Translations under genes and position numbers: made by a program
The notes under the pieces: generated by a model
Database searches by the model: none
What the model was told of the DNA's origin: nothing
The model's input: the letters and a program-made list of their open reading frames with translations, nothing else
Origin: Lachnospiraceae bacterium UBA3821
Lineage (GTDB): Bacteria; Bacillota; Clostridia; Lachnospirales; Lachnospiraceae
Assembly (NCBI GenBank): GCA_002368865.1
Contig: DFDT01000147.1
Span: forward strand, 15,141-79,140
Direction: 5' to 3'
Length of the DNA stretch: 64,000 bases
In this document: positions 18,152 to 27,392 of the stretch, piece by piece
Layout: each line of letters starts with the position of its first letter
Numbering within the stretch: the first letter of the stretch is position 1

Positions 18152-19030
18152 TTATAAGATTTCAATATTTACAACCGTTTCCCCCATTTCCTCACGCAGC
18201 CGTTCCCTGATACGTTTCGTGGCATCCTGTACCTCCGCATAAGTCATCTGCGGGGGAAAACACATTTCAATGTCTATGTACTTGTGCTTTCCGCTGACAC
18301 GGCTTTTGATCTTGCCCCAATCCTCGTAAGTGCCCATAAACTCGCCCAACACCTGCAGGATCTTCATCTGATCCTCCTCTTCCAGCGTCAGATCCGCGAG
18401 CTCCATCACCGCTCCCTTCAGGTGATGCAGCACAATGAACGCAAACGGCACAGAAACCAGTATACACATAAGCGGCGAAACATATCGGATCCACTCTTTA
18501 TACGCAAACATCACTTCCATGGCGAGCGCCGTCAGCGAGATAAAATCAAACACAAACTCCTTTTGGGCGCTCAGATACGCCGTGTGCAGCATCCTGCTGT
18601 GTTCCTGCTCCGCCAGTTTTTTCTGCTGGAAAAAAAGAAACAGATCGATCCCCAGACCGATCAGGCTCACGACCAGAGCAAACAACACCTGCTTTTCTCC
18701 TTCCGGAGGGTTGATCAGCTCTGTCACCGCAAAACACAGCACACAGAGCAGTCCGGAAAGGTCAAACATTTCACAGCCAAACGCCGTGATCGCCTCCACC
18801 TTTCCCGTCCCATAATTGAACATGAATTTCAGGTTTTTACCAAGCTTTCTGGACAGCACCGCAAGCAGTATCCCCGGTATCAGGATACTGGCGCTCTCGA
18901 CGAATTCCACCCAGACAACCACGGATTTACTCGCCGTTGCCGCAAGAAAAGAAGTCACAAACTCAGGAATGCGCCACAAGATCAATAACAGCGCCAGCCG
19001 CTGTTCCCTTTGCATCACACTATTTTTCAT
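18152..19030 (-). CDS. Cation diffusion facilitator (CDF) family transporter
   Basis: The 292-aa protein has about six transmembrane helices followed by a cytoplasmic C-terminal domain of about 85 residues, the CDF layout. The segment FNYGTGKVEAITAF after helix 2 corresponds to the conserved YGxGKxE signature, and the paired metal-site Asp residues are partly present (VWVEFVES in helix 2; FDFISL in helix 5). CDF proteins export divalent metals such as zinc, manganese or iron by proton exchange. It is placed between two giant helical-protein genes, 29 and 44 bp away, so it is co-transcribed with them. The altered metal-site residues mean its substrate is uncertain. Confidence 0.8.
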   Translation of the reverse strand: MKNSVMQREQRLALLLILWRIPEFVTSFLAATASKSVVVWVEFVESASILIPGILLAVLSRKLGKNLKFMFNYGTGKVEAITAFGCEMFDLSGLLCVLCFAVTELINPPEGEKQVLFALVVSLIGLGIDLFLFFQQKKLAEQEHSRMLHTAYLSAQKEFVFDFISLTALAMEVMFAYKEWIRYVSPLMCILVSVPFAFIVLHHLKGAVMELADLTLEEEDQMKILQVLGEFMGTYEDWGKIKSRVSGKHKYIDIEMCFPPQMTYAEVQDATKRIRERLREEMGETVVNIEIL

Positions 19031-19059
19031 TTCAGTCTCTGCTTTTCCTCATATATCTT

Positions 19060-21174
19060 TTATACCAGTCTGCCCGGCACCTTCTTCGCGGGTTCCAACG
19101 CCTTGCTGACCTCTTTTGCCACCGTCCTTTTCTGGAAATCAAGATTACCGAACTTCTTTTGGGCTTTCTCCGGTGACAGTTTTTCTATGCCTTCCCTGCG
19201 AAGCGCGTTTTTCATTGCCTGCCTGTATGCGTCCGGTCCTTTTGGTGTCCCCAGCGCCTTCAGGTCAGGAGGCGTTTCCATATGCTTTCTTCTGGCATTT
19301 GCCTCGTACACATCCCTGTAAATCTGACCGCCGGCACGCACCTCCGCCTCTCTGATATCCTTCTCCGCCTCATCGCTCTGCGCCACTGCACCGAAGTAAT
19401 TATCCTGCACCCGATCCCTGATATAGGTATCCAACAGGATATCCGCATACAGGGATATTCTCTGTTCATCCGTGAATTCCCTGCCTGACTTTAACTGCTC
19501 CTCGGCTCTGGCTGCGCGGCCTCTGATCCTGCCGGCTTCCACGGCAGCGCCTGTGATTGCGATATCCTCCTCCGTAAGTCCCGCTTTTTTCGCATGCTCC
19601 ATCAGCGCAGGATCCCCTGTGAGCATCTGCAGCATCCGCGCCTTTTGCTCGCCTTCATAAACCCATTTATCATCTAACGTCTCCGCACATCTGGTCTGCG
19701 CCGCCATCTCATGCAGTGCTTCTCCCAAAAGCTTTCCGAGAGGTTCTTTATCTCCGTAACGATAGGACTCCAGCACACTGTGTGCTTTCTCTCTGCTATA
19801 TTGCACGGCGCCCAGATAGGCACCGACCTCTTTCCCCACGGCCAGATCCGTGGTGAAATTCGCTCTGGTCGCAAGCACGTTATCCTGCGGATTCATACGG
19901 GGCACGGGGCTACCCTTCATAGCAGCCTCCGAAGACATTGCCGCCGCGTATGCCACTGCAGTAAATTCCCTGCCGGTGAGCGGTTTTCCGGAGACTCCGG
20001 TCAGATTACTGATGTCCAAGTCTGCCAGCCCTTCCTTCGCGGATACCGGTCCGTAATAACTCTCCAGCGTCTCCATGCACATCTCCTCTTCCTCATTCAC
20101 AGGCATGCTTCTGGTCATCGCAGACACCTTTCGCCGGTATTGATCCACCGTAATATAGTTCGGATCGTTCCTCTTGCCGGTAAGTCCTCTCTTTTTGTTG
20201 ATCCGCTCCACAAGCGACTGAAATTCCGCCCGGTCCATGACACTGCCAAGCAGAGTCATCGTGGCGTCAAACCGATCCTTCCCGAATTCGCTGGAACGCA
20301 CCTTTTCCTTTCCGGCAATATATTTTAACCCGGTTTGGATCAGCGTCTGTTTCGCGGAATCCAGATATTCCGCCGAAGCATCTTGTCCATTTAACGCGTC
20401 TGCGTAATTCTTTAACGTCGTCATCATCCGTGAAAACTCTTCGCTGTTGTTCCGATGCCACCAGGTCTTGTTCTGACCGCCTGCGGACAACCGCTCGAAA
20501 CCGGATTGCATGATACAGGGGAGTTCTGCCGCATCATTTGCAAGCCTCACGCTGCCCCGAAGGCCGGCTGTCTCCAGCTGCCTGCCCAGCTGTTCTATTG
20601 CATGGTCACTGTGCGCGGCTTCCGCTGACGCTGCCTGTCTGCCCTGTTCATAATATCTCCGCATTGTCGCGTGCTCCGGCTTTTTCAGTTTCTGTTCAAG
20701 CCGCTTCTGCGCATCGTCTGTCACGGACAGAAATGCCTCCTGCTTCGCCTCTCTGCCCTCTGCCTTTTTCCCCAGCGTTTTGAGAACGGTATCGATCATC
20801 TCCTCCGGGATCAGGCCCTCCTTCAGGACTTTGTCCTTCATGAAATTCCGGGTTTTTTGCAGCATGTAACTCTCCGCCGACAGTGCCTCCTCCCTGTTCT
20901 CCCCGGTCGATTCCATCACTTTACCAAGCTGCGCTGTCTGCTTTGCGATTTCGTATACATAAGCGCTGAGCCGCTTATCCATTTTGCGCATATCCGGATT
21001 TCCGTTCTCATCCTTCGGTGAGAAATAATCCCGAATCAGTTCCTTTCTGCAGTTTTCCAACTCCTCCGGAAGGTACACCTGACCGGAGTATGTTGTGAAA
21101 CCGATCAGAAACCGGATCTTTTCCTGCCCGGAAAGTGTTGCGTAATACGCTTTGATTGACTCTGGCTGTGCCAT
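19060..21174 (-). CDS. Large helical protein of the giant-protein family, 704 aa
   Basis: A soluble, charged, helical protein without signal peptide. Residues about 400-510, including GREFTAVAYAAAMSS and PLGKLLGEALHEMAAQ, match a segment of the 4054-aa giant at about 2645-2790 (GEFATLAYFTALN and PLADMVTFGIRDL), so it shares a module with it. The C terminus is basic and ends PGRLV. The ATG at 21174 has a GGGGG site 8 bases upstream, inside the 14-bp gap after the 1230-aa gene, so the two are co-translated. The biochemical role is unknown. Confidence 0.75.
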   Translation of the reverse strand: MAQPESIKAYYATLSGQEKIRFLIGFTTYSGQVYLPEELENCRKELIRDYFSPKDENGNPDMRKMDKRLSAYVYEIAKQTAQLGKVMESTGENREEALSAESYMLQKTRNFMKDKVLKEGLIPEEMIDTVLKTLGKKAEGREAKQEAFLSVTDDAQKRLEQKLKKPEHATMRRYYEQGRQAASAEAAHSDHAIEQLGRQLETAGLRGSVRLANDAAELPCIMQSGFERLSAGGQNKTWWHRNNSEEFSRMMTTLKNYADALNGQDASAEYLDSAKQTLIQTGLKYIAGKEKVRSSEFGKDRFDATMTLLGSVMDRAEFQSLVERINKKRGLTGKRNDPNYITVDQYRRKVSAMTRSMPVNEEEEMCMETLESYYGPVSAKEGLADLDISNLTGVSGKPLTGREFTAVAYAAAMSSEAAMKGSPVPRMNPQDNVLATRANFTTDLAVGKEVGAYLGAVQYSREKAHSVLESYRYGDKEPLGKLLGEALHEMAAQTRCAETLDDKWVYEGEQKARMLQMLTGDPALMEHAKKAGLTEEDIAITGAAVEAGRIRGRAARAEEQLKSGREFTDEQRISLYADILLDTYIRDRVQDNYFGAVAQSDEAEKDIREAEVRAGGQIYRDVYEANARRKHMETPPDLKALGTPKGPDAYRQAMKNALRREGIEKLSPEKAQKKFGNLDFQKRTVAKEVSKALEPAKKVPGRLV

Positions 21175-21188
21175 GTTTCGATCCCCCT

Positions 21189-24100
21189 CTATTTCGCCTG
21201 CTTGAGTTCTTTCTTATTCTCCAGCTCTTTTTTCTTTTCCTGCTGCTTCTGGTTCTCCTTCTTGGCCTTCTGATTCTTGATCAGCTTATCGTTAAAGTCT
21301 TTCGCTACCCTCTTCACGGACTCCGGATTCTTGGCGAACTGTTTACAGTTAAGCGGGGTCAGCTTGTCATTCGGGAGCGCGGCCTTGAACTCCTTGGAAT
21401 TCGCAAGGTTCTTAACGGCATTCGCATACGCGGTAGACTTGCGCAGATTCTTTTTTTCATTATCAGGCATATCTTTCAGCCGCTCCTCCAGCACCAACGC
21501 CGCCATTGCCCTTCTGGCTTCTTTCTTATCCAGCTCCGTCATAAAGCTCTTCTGCGAGATCTGCGCCAGCTTCTGCGTCGCTGCCAACGAAGCGCGGGCC
21601 GCATGTTTCTCATACCCCGCCTTATCCTTTGCGTTTGTTTTAAGATTCTTTACCCGCTCGTCAAAATTCTTTTTCTCCTCTTTGGATGTGCCGTCCAGCT
21701 TCTTCTCCATCTTTTCCAGCTTGCGGATGCGCAGCTCCAGATTCCGATGCGCCTGTTTCATGGCTTCCACACGTTTCTTTGTCTTGGGGTTTTTGTCCAG
21801 ATCCTTATCTTTCTTGCCGTTCAGATACACATCGATCGCCTTCTGGGCATCCTGCATCTCCTCTTTCATCTTCTTGATCTCATCGAGACCAGGTTCATAA
21901 TCCGCCCCCTTCTCTTCCAGTATGGACCATTTATTATAAGACCTCGCATACTTCGTCATGCCGTTTTTAAAGGCTCTGCTTCCGAAATGCACATGCTGTG
22001 TTGCAACATCAAGCTCCGTCTCTGCATCCATGGCTTGATCGCCAAGATCCTTATAGGACAACTTCTCTGCTTCCGCAGACAGCGCCTTCCGCCTGTCGTT
22101 CAGGATCTGCTTCTGGGCAACGACGTGATTCTTGGCACCCATCATGGCTGACATGCGGTTTACCTCACGCTTGGAATTCATGCCCTCCTGCTGTCTGTTG
22201 AACATATAGGCATCCACCGCCTTCTCCGCTTTGTTGTTCAGGCGCTCCAGTTCGTTTAACTCGTAGGAATCCGGCTGATAATCCTTGCCCTTTGCCTGAA
22301 TCTTCTCCCAAAACTTCTGCTGCTCCTCGACAGCCTTCATTGCAGCCCTGTACTCCGAACTGCCGATAAAGAATCCCTCGTTCGCTTTCTTCATGTTGTC
22401 CAGTCGGGTGTTGGTATCTGCCAGTGCCTTGTCCGGATCGTATGTAATCTCCTTCTCCTCGTTCGCTTTCTCCCACTCGGCAATCTTGCGCAGCATCTTG
22501 TTCATATTGTCCCGGCCACGCCCCATCGCACGTTTACGCGCGTTGGCCGTGGCATTGGTCATATCGTCGCCCTTCATGAGAAGATAAGCGTCCGTCTTCG
22601 TCTGCGCATTTAGGATACTGTTCTTCATCCACTGGATGTCTGCGGGATTCGGTACCTTATCCTTGAACTTCACATCCACCATGTGGTTCCAGTCTTCGTT
22701 GAGCTGTTTATAGGCATCCCTGGCGTCATCGTACTCTGAGCTGCCGAACCACACGCCCTTGTCTGCCGCAGCCATCTCTTTTTCAATGCTCGCGGATTCC
22801 TTCTGCAGATCCGCCACGGAGGGCGCCGGTTCTTCCGCCATCCGCTCACTCAATGCATTGTCCAATGCCCGCATCTGCCTGGAAGTGGTGGCTTTCGCCC
22901 GATGCATGGCTCCCATCCGATCCTCCGAGGTCTTGGAAAGCTTCTTCCCCTTTGCCTCCAGATCCTTTTTCTCCTGTTCCTTATTCTCCAGATAGGTGTC
23001 GATCAGCATATCCTCATTTGCCAGCAATTGATTCGCCTTCTGGATCTCATAATCGGACATCTGGTAGTTCGGATCCTCTTTTTTCCTTTTTACCAGATCC
23101 TCCCAGAGCTTGACATCCTGCTCCATCTGTTTCTTGGCGTACTTATATTCCTCGCTGCCCCTGCCGAACCACAGACTCTCTTCTTCCAGCATCTTGTAGG
23201 TCCGCTTCGCTTCCAGATACAGCTTTTCAAAATCTATGTCATTTCGTTTTTCCGGCTCTTTCTGCTCTTCTTTCTTCTCAGGTTCTTTCTGTTCTTCCTG
23301 CTTCTCGGGATCTTTCTGCTCTTCCTGCTTCTTGGGCTCTTTCTGTTCTTCTTTCTTCTCAGGCTCTTTCTGTTCTTCCTGCTCCTTCGGCATTTTCCGC
23401 TCCTCCTTCTCGGGCTCTTTCTGCTCCTCCTTCGCCTGTTCCTGCTGTTCCGGTGCCTTTTGTTCTTCCTGCTTCTCCGGCGCCTTTTGTTCTTCCTGCA
23501 GGTTTTCTTCCTCTGCTACCGGCGGCTCCGGCACAGGCACTTTAGCGTTGAAGTCATAATGGTAGCCTTCCCCTGCCTTATTCAGCATATCCTGAAAATA
23601 CAGCACAGAGCCTCTCTGTTCTTCCTCAAAATCGATTGGCTGATCCTTCTTGGCCGGCTCCAAAAACTCCTCTCTGACCTCATTGCGAACAGAAATCTCC
23701 CAATCTTTGGCAAGCTCCGCAGTGAAGTCCTTGCGCTCGATCATCATCCTTGCCCATGCCTCAGTCCTGGGGTGTTTCCCGTCGCAAAGATTGAACATTG
23801 CGCGGACAGTATTATCCTTTTCGGCATTCGGCCAGCCGTTGGCACTCAATTTCTGATGGAACTGATACCAGTTCAAGCCACCCACCTGCCTGTCGGGATC
23901 TATAATGGGAATCCTATCCGGATCCTCCTCTTGAACCGCATTCTCCTCCTGTCTTTGTTTCTCCTCGACCTTTTCTTCGACCTTCTCTTCTTCTGCTTTC
24001 TCTTCTTTGGCCTTTTCTTCTTTGACTTTCTCTTCTTCGGCTTTCTCTTCTTCGGCCGGTTTCTCTTCGGCTTTCTCTTCTTCCTGTTCCGGCTGCGCCT

Positions 24101-24881
24101 GCTCCTTGCGATATTGCTCCGCCGCTGCTTTCAGATCATTCAGGGTATTCTCATCCACATCTGTTTTAAGTTTGTCAAAGGCTGCCCTTTTGATTGCGTT
24201 ATCCAGCCGTTCAGGAAACGTCAGATAGTACATAAGGAATGTCTGAAGCAGATTCTCCCGGAATCCTTCCTGCCCCAACTCATGATCCTTAAACTTGCCC
24301 TCTGTGATCTCATTCGCAGCCTCAACCATACCTTGTTCATTCGGATCATATAAATTAATAAAGGAACGGATTGCATCATCCTCTTCGGCTGCCTCCCAGC
24401 CCGCATTCTTTGCAGCCTCTATAAACGAAGCCGCTTTCATCCCGTTTATTTCCTTTTCCGGATCGATGGTAAGCACATTTTCTTTTTGATTGATCGGCTC
24501 CTTCTCCAAACCTGCTCTATAAATATAATCCTTTGCGGAAGCCTCCAAGGGGGTATTCGTCGCGATCAGTCTGGAGTAACTATACATCAGTCCCTGTAGC
24601 GCATCCTGATACATCGGAATGTTTTCCTCTGCGATCGGTCCGCTCATCAAGGTTTCCAAAAGCGGATTCGCATGCTGTGAGACATCTATAAGCTGATCTC
24701 CTGCGTCAGCCACGGTATCAGACAGCATAATGAACGCACGCAGCGTGTCATTCTTCGTTGCATCCTTCCATCCCTTTGCCTCGATTTCTTTCAGCAGATC
24801 CTCGGCTCGTCTGCCCATGACCATTTTGTCGGGGTCGATCTTTACAGTTGCGCTGTTGTTGTTAATATCAAATCCGTCCAT
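21189..24881 (-). CDS. Giant modular repeat protein, 1230 aa
   Basis: The protein is built from repeats. Three N-terminal modules begin IDPD/E and contain a Gly-Trp pair followed by an acidic residue, an arginine and an LxD/LYD motif (starting about residues 15, 139 and 327). An E/K-rich stretch lies at 261-322 and nine-residue EEQKEPEKK-like repeats at 460-547. Four tandem modules of 127-140 aa follow, each opening with W/F-F-G-S-x-E-Y (about 569, 709, 836, 963) and containing an I-D-x-Y-L motif. The last about 110 residues resemble the end of the 1499-aa protein. There is no signal peptide or membrane helix. GGAGG lies 5 bases before the ATG, and a class II promoter (24920-24947) lies 39 bp upstream. 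Function unknown; a scaffold or exported effector is plausible. Confidence 0.8.
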   Translation of the reverse strand: MDGFDINNNSATVKIDPDKMVMGRRAEDLLKEIEAKGWKDATKNDTLRAFIMLSDTVADAGDQLIDVSQHANPLLETLMSGPIAEENIPMYQDALQGLMYSYSRLIATNTPLEASAKDYIYRAGLEKEPINQKENVLTIDPEKEINGMKAASFIEAAKNAGWEAAEEDDAIRSFINLYDPNEQGMVEAANEITEGKFKDHELGQEGFRENLLQTFLMYYLTFPERLDNAIKRAAFDKLKTDVDENTLNDLKAAAEQYRKEQAQPEQEEEKAEEKPAEEEKAEEEKVKEEKAKEEKAEEEKVEEKVEEKQRQEENAVQEEDPDRIPIIDPDRQVGGLNWYQFHQKLSANGWPNAEKDNTVRAMFNLCDGKHPRTEAWARMMIERKDFTAELAKDWEISVRNEVREEFLEPAKKDQPIDFEEEQRGSVLYFQDMLNKAGEGYHYDFNAKVPVPEPPVAEEENLQEEQKAPEKQEEQKAPEQQEQAKEEQKEPEKEERKMPKEQEEQKEPEKKEEQKEPKKQEEQKDPEKQEEQKEPEKKEEQKEPEKRNDIDFEKLYLEAKRTYKMLEEESLWFGRGSEEYKYAKKQMEQDVKLWEDLVKRKKEDPNYQMSDYEIQKANQLLANEDMLIDTYLENKEQEKKDLEAKGKKLSKTSEDRMGAMHRAKATTSRQMRALDNALSERMAEEPAPSVADLQKESASIEKEMAAADKGVWFGSSEYDDARDAYKQLNEDWNHMVDVKFKDKVPNPADIQWMKNSILNAQTKTDAYLLMKGDDMTNATANARKRAMGRGRDNMNKMLRKIAEWEKANEEKEITYDPDKALADTNTRLDNMKKANEGFFIGSSEYRAAMKAVEEQQKFWEKIQAKGKDYQPDSYELNELERLNNKAEKAVDAYMFNRQQEGMNSKREVNRMSAMMGAKNHVVAQKQILNDRRKALSAEAEKLSYKDLGDQAMDAETELDVATQHVHFGSRAFKNGMTKYARSYNKWSILEEKGADYEPGLDEIKKMKEEMQDAQKAIDVYLNGKKDKDLDKNPKTKKRVEAMKQAHRNLELRIRKLEKMEKKLDGTSKEEKKNFDERVKNLKTNAKDKAGYEKHAARASLAATQKLAQISQKSFMTELDKKEARRAMAALVLEERLKDMPDNEKKNLRKSTAYANAVKNLANSKEFKAALPNDKLTPLNCKQFAKNPESVKRVAKDFNDKLIKNQKAKKENQKQQEKKKELENKKELKQAK
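23244..23506. repeat. In-frame 27-bp-type repeats coding for EEQKEPEKK blocks
   Basis: Within the 1230-aa gene the nine-residue unit recurs about five times in perfect tandem and several more times degenerated, giving a purine/pyrimidine-biased stretch on opposite strands. Such in-frame repeats change length by slippage without breaking the frame. Confidence 0.85.
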
Positions 24882-24919
24882 ATTTTCCTCCTTGCTCCTG
24901 ACTGACTCTTTCTGATCTC

Positions 24920-24947
24920 AATACCCTAATTTTTCCAGTTCGGTTGC
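24920..24947 (-). promoter_or_regulatory. Class II promoter GCAACC-N15-GGGTATT
   Basis: GCAACC (24942-24947) and GGGTATT (24920-24926) on the minus strand, spacer 15 with an A-rich 3' half. It lies in the 72-bp gap between the kinase-like gene and the 1230-aa gene, 39 bp before the ATG of the latter, leaving room for a leader with the ribosome site. Confidence 0.85.
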
Positions 24948-24953
24948 GTTCGG

Positions 24954-27320
24954 TCACTTCAATCCCGGCTTCTTGGGCGCCTGATTCTTCCGCGTATCTG
25001 CAAATTTCAGTTTTCCCGTGACCGCTGCCTTCTTCGCAATCTCTTCCTTGGTCTGCGGTTTCTGGATCGCCTCATACTTCAGAACGCTCTTTCGCAGCTT
25101 CAGCGCATAGTCAATCCTCCTCTGCTCATATGCATGTTTGCCTTTGCCTACAAGCTCTTCCGGGGTTTTGACTCCCTTTTCTTTCATTTTCCTCTGCAGA
25201 TATGCTTCATTTGCTTTTTTGACCTGTTCCATGGCACGATCCGCCTTTTCCAGCTGTGCTTTCACTCTGGGATCATCCCGGGTGACACCCTCCAGATCTT
25301 TCCCAATCTCACGCTTGATCCTTTTCGAAATCTTTTCCGCATTTTCTACCGCCGAGACCATGGAGCGCCATTCCCCCGAGCTGCGCAGAAACTTGCTCAG
25401 ACCACTCACCTCAAATCCGGTCACCTCATTCTTCAGCATACGGGACATATCACCCATGGATTCGCTGATACCGCCGGCCGCAAATTGACGGTCAGTGGTG
25501 CTGACCTCATCGAACTGCTTTGTCTCGGGTCTTGCCGCGTCGGGATCATACGCATACTGCTTGCGCGCCTTTTTCATCTGCACATCCATGTACTGCTTCA
25601 CATTCTGGAACAAGGTATGTTTGCCCTTCGCCAGTGTATCAAAGGGAATCTGTTCCAGATCCTTCGGCTCCACTATGCAGAGTGTCGTCCCCGCCGATTC
25701 AATCTCCTCCGCGCTCTTGGCCGGTTTCCCGTTTACAATGGCCTTTTTCAGATCATTCAGTCTCTGGCAGGAAGCTTCGATTTCCGCCTCTGTGAGCCCC
25801 CGTCCGCGCAGGGAGAATTTCAACATTTCCGGTGAGATGTTAGAGATCTTCCTCGCCATGGGACCGGAAATCACCTTAAGCTGCTCCACACCGCCCAGAC
25901 GGAAAACACCATTTTTTCCAATTGGAGTTACTCCGAAGGAGGTATCATTATCAAACGCCACTACATCTGTAACCTTACCTTGATCATCCACCTGATAGGT
26001 CATATTTCCGCCATGACGGTCCACGTTTCCAGAGAGGAAATCCAGGATCTGCAGATCCGCCAGCGAACGGTTCGCTTTGCAGGGACTGCCGAAGGGATCG
26101 TCGCAAACATGCTGAAAGAGCTTTGCGCCCCCTTTGCCCATCAGATCCAGACCATCCGCGAACTCCATGAAGGTGCCTTCCACTTCATTTCCGTCTTCAT
26201 CCAGATACTTCATGTTGACAGATCTGGCACACATACTGCTCAGTCCGAGCACTCCCGCCATGGCACTCATGGCACTGTTGCGATGATCCACCCTGTCTCC
26301 GTCCTTAAGTCCCAGATCACGCGCATTGACGGTATCGGACAGATTTTCCTTTGTCCCCTTCCTCATGCCCTCTTTCAGCTCGTCCGCTACTTCCTCCGGC
26401 TGCTGCATAATATCCACCCCGATCTTCTGCAGTGTCACGATGGGGTCTTTATCACTCATCACCTCATTGTACAGGAAGCCGATAAGCTGCTCCTCCGGCA
26501 CCTGTGCCGGCTCCTGTCCGTAAAGCTTTTGGCCTTCCTGCCGCAGATACTCCCTGAACTTGGGGAGGATGTTTCTGATGGGTTCCTTGAGCTTATCAGC
26601 CACCATATCATTCGTGATCTGTTCCGGTGTTTTACCGGGAAAAGCTCCCTGCCTGATCAGTGCCGTTTTGTAAGGTGCCATTGCATTGCGCACCTCCGGC
26701 TTATCATAATATGCCAGAGCACTCTCTATCATCCTGTCAAAATCCTGTTTCACGGATACATAGGACGCCTTGGTAAAAACACCCCTGCGCCTTTTTCCGT
26801 CTGCATCCACCACAGTCATGGGAATACGACCGGAGAGCTTATTGGTCATGATGCCGATCTTCTTCCCCCTAAAATCGACCACCTGCGTTCTGGCACTCTG
26901 CTGGATCTCCGGAAAGGACATCGGCGTTTTCTCCGGATCATAGAGTCCAAGCATATCATGATCCCGCGAAAGCAATCCCTGCATACGACTAACCACCGCC
27001 GGAATCCCGGCACGCATATTGGCTTCCTTCCTCTGGGCATCCGCCAGAAACGTCTCGCCTGCAACAGCCGCCTCATTCATCGCCTGCAGGATCTGATTCT
27101 TGCCATCCTCATCCAGTGTGGGCGGGATGCCGAATTCCTCATCGATCTCAGAATATTGATCCATAAGCGTATTCAACTGTTTCAGCTTATCGATGTATTG
27201 TTTAAAAATCTCTTTACTTGCCGGAGCAATTCCGTCCTGCTCCATCTGCTCAAGTTCTTTCATCAATGTCTGACGCTCGGCGTAGGATGGAAATTCCGGT
27301 ATGTTTTTCGGATCTGGCAT
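24954..27320 (-). CDS. PI3/4-kinase-like (HipA/Fam20-like) kinase-fold protein, 788 aa
   Basis: The catalytic core is recognisable: a GVFTK segment at 180-184 (candidate ATP-binding Lys184), a catalytic loop LSGNVDRHGGN at 429-439 (Asp434, His436, Asn439), and a metal-binding segment AFDNDTSFG at 455-463. The DRHxxN loop followed by an acidic F/IDN-type motif is typical of phosphoinositide 3/4-kinases and relatives such as HipA or Fam20 kinases; several bacterial effectors use it to phosphorylate lipids or proteins. Helical regions of about 140 aa precede it and about 300 aa follow. The C terminus is basic and ends KKPGLK. AAGGAG lies 9 bases before the ATG. A truncated paralogue lies at 48186-49907. 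Substrate unknown. It could be a protein kinase for the neighbouring RKRSxT tails, but that is speculation. Confidence 0.8.
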   Translation of the reverse strand: MPDPKNIPEFPSYAERQTLMKELEQMEQDGIAPASKEIFKQYIDKLKQLNTLMDQYSEIDEEFGIPPTLDEDGKNQILQAMNEAAVAGETFLADAQRKEANMRAGIPAVVSRMQGLLSRDHDMLGLYDPEKTPMSFPEIQQSARTQVVDFRGKKIGIMTNKLSGRIPMTVVDADGKRRRGVFTKASYVSVKQDFDRMIESALAYYDKPEVRNAMAPYKTALIRQGAFPGKTPEQITNDMVADKLKEPIRNILPKFREYLRQEGQKLYGQEPAQVPEEQLIGFLYNEVMSDKDPIVTLQKIGVDIMQQPEEVADELKEGMRKGTKENLSDTVNARDLGLKDGDRVDHRNSAMSAMAGVLGLSSMCARSVNMKYLDEDGNEVEGTFMEFADGLDLMGKGGAKLFQHVCDDPFGSPCKANRSLADLQILDFLSGNVDRHGGNMTYQVDDQGKVTDVVAFDNDTSFGVTPIGKNGVFRLGGVEQLKVISGPMARKISNISPEMLKFSLRGRGLTEAEIEASCQRLNDLKKAIVNGKPAKSAEEIESAGTTLCIVEPKDLEQIPFDTLAKGKHTLFQNVKQYMDVQMKKARKQYAYDPDAARPETKQFDEVSTTDRQFAAGGISESMGDMSRMLKNEVTGFEVSGLSKFLRSSGEWRSMVSAVENAEKISKRIKREIGKDLEGVTRDDPRVKAQLEKADRAMEQVKKANEAYLQRKMKEKGVKTPEELVGKGKHAYEQRRIDYALKLRKSVLKYEAIQKPQTKEEIAKKAAVTGKLKFADTRKNQAPKKPGLK

Positions 27321-27392
27321 TTATCATTTCTCCTTTTTGTTTTGTTGTCCGACCTGTCATCATGAAATCAGGTTGTCCCATCAATTTATAAA

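Noticed and set aside
23244-23506. Repeats resembling a CRISPR array
   Set aside because: The units are in frame, contiguous and without unique spacers; they code for charged peptide repeats.
22902-24353. Long plus-strand open frames inside the giant genes, including one of 483 codons
   Set aside because: They are opposite-strand shadows of Glu/Lys-rich coding sequence, read as Leu/Phe/Ser-rich peptides without ribosome sites.
27321-27392. Possible class II motif before the kinase-like gene (ACAACC on the minus strand)
   Set aside because: The first box differs and the second position reads AGGTCGG; the gap to the previous gene is short, so co-transcription with the 1148-aa gene is simpler.
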